NCBI RefSeq assembly: GCF_003202235.1 | Contig: NZ_MASU01000009.1 | Span: 188,501-252,500, forward strand | DNA: 64,000 bases | Origin: Prauserella flavalba | GTDB lineage: Bacteria > Actinomycetota > Actinomycetes > Mycobacteriales > Pseudonocardiaceae | Direction: 5' to 3' | In this document: positions 59,318 to 64,000 of the stretch, in pieces | How the letters are laid out: every line of letters starts with the position of its first letter | Numbering within the stretch: the stretch's first letter is position 1 | Made by a program: the position numbers and the translations under genes | The notes under the pieces: generated by a model | Seen by the model: only the letters and a program-made list of their open reading frames with translations | Database searches by the model: none | What the model was told of the DNA's origin: nothing

Positions 59318-59329
59318 GTCACCTCCCGT

Positions 59330-59650
59330 TCAGCCCGTTCGTGGAGTTTGTGGGCCCTCCACAATAGATCCACGCAGGGTCGCGAGCCGCCGCGCGGTGT
59401 GCGGCGGGGCGTCCGCGAGTTCCATCAGCTTGTCGCGAGAGCGTTGTCCCCGCACGACAAGGAGATCCCGGGCACGCACCGACAGCTCCGTGGCGAGCAC
59501 ACGGCACACCGCCTCGTTGGCCTTGCCGTCCACGGCGGGTGCCCGCACCGACACGACGAGTGCCTCACCGAGCGCGCCGTCCCACCGGCCCCCGACGGCG
59601 TCGCGCTTGGCCCCGGGCTTCACCCGGACGGCGAACCTCACGGCAGGCAT
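59330..59650 (-). CDS. DUF167 (YggU) family protein
   Basis: A 106-residue small alpha/beta protein of the DUF167/YggU family. Marks: FAVRVKPGAKRDAVGG, VSVRAPAVDGKANEAVCRVLA, and VVRGQRSRDKLMEL. Function unknown. The ATG at 59650 starts the conserved part; it lies 19 bases after the penicillin-binding protein frame and 12 bases before the antiporter gene. Confidence 0.9.
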   Translation of the reverse strand: MPAVRFAVRVKPGAKRDAVGGRWDGALGEALVVSVRAPAVDGKANEAVCRVLATELSVRARDLLVVRGQRSRDKLMELADAPPHTARRLATLRGSIVEGPQTPRTG

Positions 59651-59669
59651 GGGCCTCACCGTAGCCGGT

Positions 59670-61266
59670 TCAGCCCGGCAGCCCGCCCAGGAACGTCCCC
59701 GCCGCCCGCACCGCGGGCCCGGCGCTGCCCGCACGCTCGACCAGCACGGCGAACGCGACGTCGCCCCGGTACCCGGCGAACCAGCCGTGGGCCTGGGCCG
59801 GGTCGGCGAGCTGGGCGGTGCCGGTCTTGCCGCGGACGTCGCCGAGCCCGGCGAGCGCGGTCGCGGTACCTCCCGTGACGGCCTCGCGCATCATGCCGCG
59901 GACGTCGGCCAGCACCGCGGCGGGCGGTGGTTCGTACCCCGTGACGACCGTGGTGCCGAGGTCCCGCCACAGCTGCGGCGTCACGGCCCGCCCGCTCGCG
60001 ACGGTCGCCGTCATGAGCGCGAGACCGAACGGGCTCGCCTGCACCCTGCCCTGCCCGATGCCGTCCTCGAGCCGCTGCACGGGGTCGGCCGCGGGGTCGG
60101 CGCGGCCTGCCTCCGTGGTGAGGCCCGGGATCTCGAAGTCGGCGCCTGAGGCCCAGGCTGCTCGCCGCTGCCGAGAGGGCGTCCGAGGGCAGGCCCGCGG
60201 CGAGCCGGGCGAAGGTGGTGTTGCAGGAGTGGGCGAACGCCGTGCGCAGCGGCACGGCGCCGAGGTCGAACTCGCCGTCGTTGGGGATGGTCCTGGTGCC
60301 GATGCGGTCGCGGCCGGGACACGGCAGCACCGTTTCCGCCTCCGCCGCGCCGGTGCCGAGCACGGCCGTGGCGGTGGCGATCTTGAACGTCGAGCCGGGC
60401 GCGGAGAGCCCGTTGAGCGCCTTCGGCGCGTCCCCGGCGGCCGGGTTCTGTGCCACGGCGAGGATGCCGCCGGTGGAGGGCTGGATGGCCACGAGCAGCG
60501 CGGGCGCCGCCACCTCGTCGACCGCGGTCTGCGCGGCCCGCTGCACCGGACCGCTGAGCGTCGACACGAGCGGGCCCGCCCCGGCACCAGCGGGGGCGTG
60601 GACAGTGCTCACCTCGGCGCCCCCGGCGTCGACGATCACCACCGACCAGGCGGGCTTCAGGTGCCGGGCCGCGAGCCGCGACATCGCGGGCAGCAGAGTC
60701 CGCGCGCCCGCCACCTCCGCCGGTTCCCGTCCGCCCGCGCGCCGTTCGAGCAGCGGCGGCCCCTCGCGGTCGACCACGCCGGGCGAGCCTTCGCCGGTCC
60801 GCAACTCCAGTGCCTGCCCGTCCTTCAGGCGGGGGTGGATCAGGGCCGGCGTCCAGTCCACGCGACGGCCCTCGCCCGTCCGCACTACGCTCACGCGGTT
60901 GTCGTAGGCCCATGTGCGGCCTTCGCCGAGGGTCCACGTGACGCGGAAGTCGCGGAAGGTCTCGTCGCCCCTCGGCGGTACGGCCCTCGTCTCGGCACCG
61001 GTGACGCCGAGCCGCGTGGTGGCCCGCGACAGCGCCGCCTGGGCGGCGGCCGGGTCATCGGTCAGCGCCGCGGCCGCCGCGACGTCCCCTGCGGCGAACG
61101 CGTCGAGGAAGTCGAGCGCGACCTCGCCGGCACCGGCATCGTCATGGGGCCGCTGCGCGGTACCCCGGGTCGACTCGCCATACAGCACGAGCACGCCCGC
61201 CGTGACGATCGCGACCACGGCCAGCGCCGCGCCGCCCAGCACCCAGCGTCTCCTCCGAGCCTCCAC
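59670..61266 (-). pseudogene. Penicillin-binding protein (transpeptidase with NTF2-like domain), frameshifted
   Basis: A class B PBP-like protein: N-terminal membrane helix (VLGGAALAVVAIVTAGVLVL), an NTF2/MecA_N-like domain (FLDAFAAGDVAAAAALTDDPAAA), and a transpeptidase domain with APGSTFKIATATAVL (SxxK) and AHSCNTTFARL (SxN). The frame holding these runs off after LSAAASSLG near 60150, and the C-terminal part, including GADFEIPGLTTEAG and RGKTGTAQLAD (KTG), continues in another frame to a stop at 59670. Removing one base, the T at about 60147, restores a continuous protein of about 530 residues. Either a real frameshift, which would inactivate it, or a sequencing error. GTG start with GGGGGAG. 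Confidence 0.8.
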
Positions 61267-61291
61267 GCGGCTCCCCCAGTCTGTTCAGTTC

Positions 61292-62488
61292 TCAGTGTTC
61301 ACCCGCGTGAACCCTAGCGGTGGTGGCAAGCGCCGAGCCCACGAGAACGAGCCGCAGCGCGCGCTCGGTGGCATCGGCGACCAGGTCCTCCGCGTGCTCG
61401 ATGGCCTCCGCGAGCGCGATCGGTGCGGCGAGGATGCCCGCGTACGCGTCGATCCCGGCGTCGTGCGTGGTGCGGGCTCCCCTGCCGATCGTGCCTGCCA
61501 GCGCGATCACGGGCTTGCCGAACAGCTTGGCGCGTCTGGCGACCTCGGCGGGCACCTTGCCGCGCGGGGTCTGGAAGTCGATCGCGCCCTCGGCGGTGAT
61601 CACGAGGTCGGCCTCGGCGAGCCGGGCGTCCAGGCCGGTGTGGTCGAGCAGCACGTCGAACCGGGAGCGCAGCGTCGCGCCGAGCGCCCCGGCCAGCCCG
61701 GCGCCGAGACCGCCGGACGCGCCGCCGCCGGGCACCAGCCGCAGATCGGTCCCGCAGCGGTGCTCGATGAGTTTCGCCCACCGGGTCATGGCCGCCTCCA
61801 GCACCGCGACCTGCTCGGCGCTCGCACCCTTCTGCGGCCCGAAGACACGGGCGACGCCGGAAGGACCGGTGAGGACGTTGTGCGGATTGCAGGCAACGAG
61901 TATGTCCGTTCCCTCGAGCCGAGAGTCCATCCTGGACAGATCGAGTTCCACGGCGCCGGCGAGCGCGTACCCGCCGGGCTCGGCCTCCCCGCCGGAAGGG
62001 CCGAGCACACGGGCGCCGAGCGCCGTGAGCGCCCCGGCCCCGCCGTCGCACGTGCCCGAGTCTCCGCAGCCGACCACGATCCGGCGGCAGCCCTCGTCGA
62101 GAGCCGCGCGGATCAGCTCGCCGACGCCGCGCGTGGTCGTCAGCCCGGGGTCGCGCGCGCCGGGTGGCACGAGCCGCAGCCCCGCCGCGGCGGCCATCTC
62201 GACGAACGCCGTTCTGGGCCCGTCCCCGCCGAGCACGGCGAAGTGCGCGTCCACCGGGTCGCCGACGGGGCCCGTGACGGTGACGGGCACGAGCCTGCCG
62301 CCAGTCGCGGCGGCGAGGGTGCGTGCGGAGCCCTCACCGCCGTCGACGAGCGGCACGGTGTCGATGACGGCACCGGGCACCACGCGGCGCAGCCCGGCGG
62401 CGATCGCCCCGGCCACCACCTCGGCGGTGAGCGACTCCTTGAACCCGCTCGGTGCGACGACGAAACGCAGCGGCATGATCGCGGTCAT
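61292..62488 (-). CDS. Glycerate kinase, type 1 (GlxK/GarK family)
   Basis: A 398-residue kinase that phosphorylates D-glycerate to 2- or 3-phosphoglycerate. Marks: VVAPSGFKESLTAEVVA at the N-terminus, DTVPLVDGGEGSARTL, VVGCGDSGTCDGGAGAL, ACNPHNVLTGPSGVARVFGPQKGA, LVPGGGASGGLGAGL and LVITAEGAIDFQTPRGKVP. The ATG at 62488 has GGGAG eight bases upstream. It follows the SLC13-type permease gene by 23 bases, suggesting a uptake and phosphorylation pair for glycerate or a related acid. Confidence 0.92.
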   Translation of the reverse strand: MTAIMPLRFVVAPSGFKESLTAEVVAGAIAAGLRRVVPGAVIDTVPLVDGGEGSARTLAAATGGRLVPVTVTGPVGDPVDAHFAVLGGDGPRTAFVEMAAAAGLRLVPPGARDPGLTTTRGVGELIRAALDEGCRRIVVGCGDSGTCDGGAGALTALGARVLGPSGGEAEPGGYALAGAVELDLSRMDSRLEGTDILVACNPHNVLTGPSGVARVFGPQKGASAEQVAVLEAAMTRWAKLIEHRCGTDLRLVPGGGASGGLGAGLAGALGATLRSRFDVLLDHTGLDARLAEADLVITAEGAIDFQTPRGKVPAEVARRAKLFGKPVIALAGTIGRGARTTHDAGIDAYAGILAAPIALAEAIEHAEDLVADATERALRLVLVGSALATTARVHAGEH

Positions 62489-62511
62489 CTTCTTGTCTCC
62501 CTGGGGTTTTG

Positions 62512-63849
62512 TCAGCGCAACGGCAGGCCGAGCGCGGGCCAGACGGCCCATGCGAACGCGAGGACGAGCAGGATCGTGAGCGGGCCGAGCACGGCGGAGA
62601 GCCGCAGCAGGTCGGTGCGCCGGTACGTCGGTGCGCCCTCCACCGAGGCGAACAGCGCGACGGGTTTGGCCGACGAGGGCAGCGTGTGGCAGAAGCCGGC
62701 CGCCGCGGTGGAGGCGAACGCGACGGCCGCCGGGTTCAGTCCCGCCGCGGTCGCGAGCGGGATCAGCAGCGGCACCAGCACCGACGAGCGGGCCGAGCGC
62801 GACTGCAGCACGAGGTGTGCCGCCGCGCTGACGCCGACCACGACGGCGAGGAAGGTCAGCTCGTCGGCGGTGTCCCCCGGCAGCGCGCCGCCGAGCCACG
62901 CGGCCGCGCCCGACGACGTGAGCGCGATGCCGAGCACCGCCGTGGTGACCATGAACAGCAGCAGCGACCACGGCACCGAGGCGAGCGCGGCACCGAACCC
63001 GGTGGTGCCGAGGCCCGGCGCGGTGATCAGCACGGCCCCGGCGAGCGCGACCAGTGCGGGCGAGGCGCCGTGCAGGGTTTCCGTGCACCAGAGCGTCACC
63101 ACGAGAACGAGCACGGCGAGCGCGCGGCGCTGCGATGGCGTGAGCGGGCCGGTGACGGTCGTCCCGGCGAGCTCGGCGACGTGGGCGGGGTCGAGCTCGA
63201 GCGGGTGCCGCCGGTCGGCGCGGCGGGTCATCAGCAGGAGCACGACCTCGGCCGCGAGGTGGGAGCTCAGCACCGCGAAGGGGAAGCCGAGCAGCAGCCA
63301 GTGCGCGTAGCCGATGCCGGCACCGGTCGCGTCGGCGAGCAGCTGGCTGGTGATCACGTGGGCGCCCGCACCGGTGAGCGTGGCGACGGCCGAGAGCAGC
63401 ACGACGGTGGGGAACAGCAGGGCGAGCGCGCGGACGACCCGCTCGCGGCAGGCGAGCGCCGTCGCCAGCGCGAGGAAGACGGGCAGGGCGAGCGCCGCGC
63501 GTCCCGACGTGGCGGGGATCGCGAGCGCTGTCAGTACCAGTGCGGCGGTGACGCGGTGGGCGAGGCCGCGGACGGTGCGGGCGCGCCCGCACACCGCGAG
63601 CGCGACGCGCGTCGGCAACCCGGTGGCGGAGAGCCCGGCGGCGAGCACGAACGCGGCGATGAGGAGCCAGATCGCCTCGCCGCCGAGCGCGGCGAAGAGG
63701 TCCCCTTCCCGGAGAACGCCCGCGCCGACGAGCACGAGCACGGCCGCGAGCCCGACGAACGTGTCGTCAAGCCGGGTGACCATCCACAGGAGAACGGCGA
63801 CGCCGAACACCCCGAGGGTGACCCAGCCGTGCGCGGAAAGTCCAGCCAT
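62512..63849 (-). CDS. SLC13/DASS-type anion permease
   Basis: A 445-residue membrane protein with about 12 helices. Marks are LDDTFVGLAAVLVLVGAGVL, ALAIPATSGRAALALPVFLALATAL, VVLLSAVATLTGAGAHV (first half) and HLVLQSRSARSSVLVPLLIPLATAAG with FCHTLPSSAKPVALF (second half), resembling the SNT motifs of divalent anion:Na+ symporters. A C4-dicarboxylate or glycerate-like substrate fits the neighbouring glycerate kinase. Start uncertain: ATG at 63849 preferred, GTG at 63894 possible. Confidence 0.82.
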   Translation of the reverse strand: MAGLSAHGWVTLGVFGVAVLLWMVTRLDDTFVGLAAVLVLVGAGVLREGDLFAALGGEAIWLLIAAFVLAAGLSATGLPTRVALAVCGRARTVRGLAHRVTAALVLTALAIPATSGRAALALPVFLALATALACRERVVRALALLFPTVVLLSAVATLTGAGAHVITSQLLADATGAGIGYAHWLLLGFPFAVLSSHLAAEVVLLLMTRRADRRHPLELDPAHVAELAGTTVTGPLTPSQRRALAVLVLVVTLWCTETLHGASPALVALAGAVLITAPGLGTTGFGAALASVPWSLLLFMVTTAVLGIALTSSGAAAWLGGALPGDTADELTFLAVVVGVSAAAHLVLQSRSARSSVLVPLLIPLATAAGLNPAAVAFASTAAAGFCHTLPSSAKPVALFASVEGAPTYRRTDLLRLSAVLGPLTILLVLAFAWAVWPALGLPLR

Positions 63850-63916
63850 GGAAACCAGAATCGGTCGCACCGCTGAACCACGGGTGAAACCCACATGAGG
63901 CGATCTTCATGCGCCG

Positions 63917-63989
63917 CGAGTCGTGCACTCAGGTTCGCGAGTCGTACGTTCCGGGGCGCGAGTCGTGCACTCCGGCGCGCGAGTCGTGC
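63917..63989 (-). repeat. Four-copy array of the 10-bp word at 21-bp spacing, opposite orientation
   Basis: CGAGTCGTGC, the reverse complement of the word in the array near 25.0 kb, occurs at 63917, 63938 (one mismatch, GTAC end), 63959 and 63980, always 21 bases apart. Spacers share CCGG and GTTC/ACTC elements. The array may continue beyond the window. It lies upstream of the SLC13-type permease gene. Confidence 0.85.
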
Positions 63990-64000
63990 ATTCCGGACGG

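Noticed and set aside
1-64000. tRNA or rRNA genes
   Set aside because: I found no cloverleaf-like intergenic sequence or conserved rRNA segment by eye; a covariance-model scan would settle it.

Overview
This 64-kb window is chromosomal DNA from a high-GC actinomycete, most likely of the Pseudonocardiaceae (Amycolatopsis, Saccharomonospora and relatives). The basis is the very high GC with strong third-position bias, frequent GTG starts, many 4-base GTGA/ATGA stop-start overlaps, apparent leaderless genes with a TANNNT box 6-7 bases before the start, and the families present (SigF-type sigma factor, CGNR regulator, DUF2237, DUF3140, an SCO6745-type protein). The genus is inferred, not proven.

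Region A (1-11750) looks accessory. A truncated SDR gene is followed by a visibly more A+T-rich block. It holds a reverse-strand peptide-type ABC operon (binding lipoprotein, two permeases, one ATPase) with two small SnoaL/NTF2-like proteins at its end. The second ATPase lies on the other strand beyond a decayed IS21-family element. A DHA1 efflux pump and a cytochrome P450 follow.

Region B (11985-24270) is a sugar cluster resembling the early part of legionaminic or other nonulosonic acid synthesis: a hydrolysing 2-epimerase (NeuC/LegG type), LegB-type dehydratase, LegC-type aminotransferase, NeuD-type acyltransferase and a PtmE-like CBS plus nucleotidyltransferase protein. The window has no NeuB-type synthase, no CMP-sugar synthetase and no glycosyltransferase. 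A KAS III with an intact triad, an acyl-CoA dehydrogenase, an SDR and an extra epimerase are interleaved instead. A regulator combining an XRE HTH, a winged helix, a degenerate MNT-type nucleotidyltransferase fold and a degenerate HEPN-like domain sits beside an exporter. This is the most unusual part of the window.

Region C (24275-43166) is ordinary small operons: NUDIX, DUF2237 with an AI-2E transporter, ArsR/VOC, methyltransferase/CYTH, alpha/beta hydrolase/CGNR, EamA/LysR, STAS and a SigF-like sigma factor, a Pao-type molybdenum aldehyde oxidase (three genes), an SDR with DUF3140, an intact IS481-family insertion with a 6-bp target duplication, and a PIG-L deacetylase.

Region D (43216-64000) holds a nickel/cobalt block (KmtR/NmtR-like regulator, hydrogenase-type maturation protease, CbiMNQO), a beta-phosphoglucomutase and GH65 phosphorylase pair, a Nei/Fpg glycosylase with a Ppx/GppA protein, a sortase-like protein lacking catalytic His and Cys, a DUF885 protein, an AsnC-like HTH fused to a proline-rich repeat, RluD-type and LspA proteins, a K+/H+ antiporter, a penicillin-binding protein broken by a one-base frameshift, and a glycerate kinase with an SLC13-type permease. 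Two intergenic arrays of a 10-bp word at exact 21-bp spacing, in opposite orientations, lie near 25.0 kb and at the right end.
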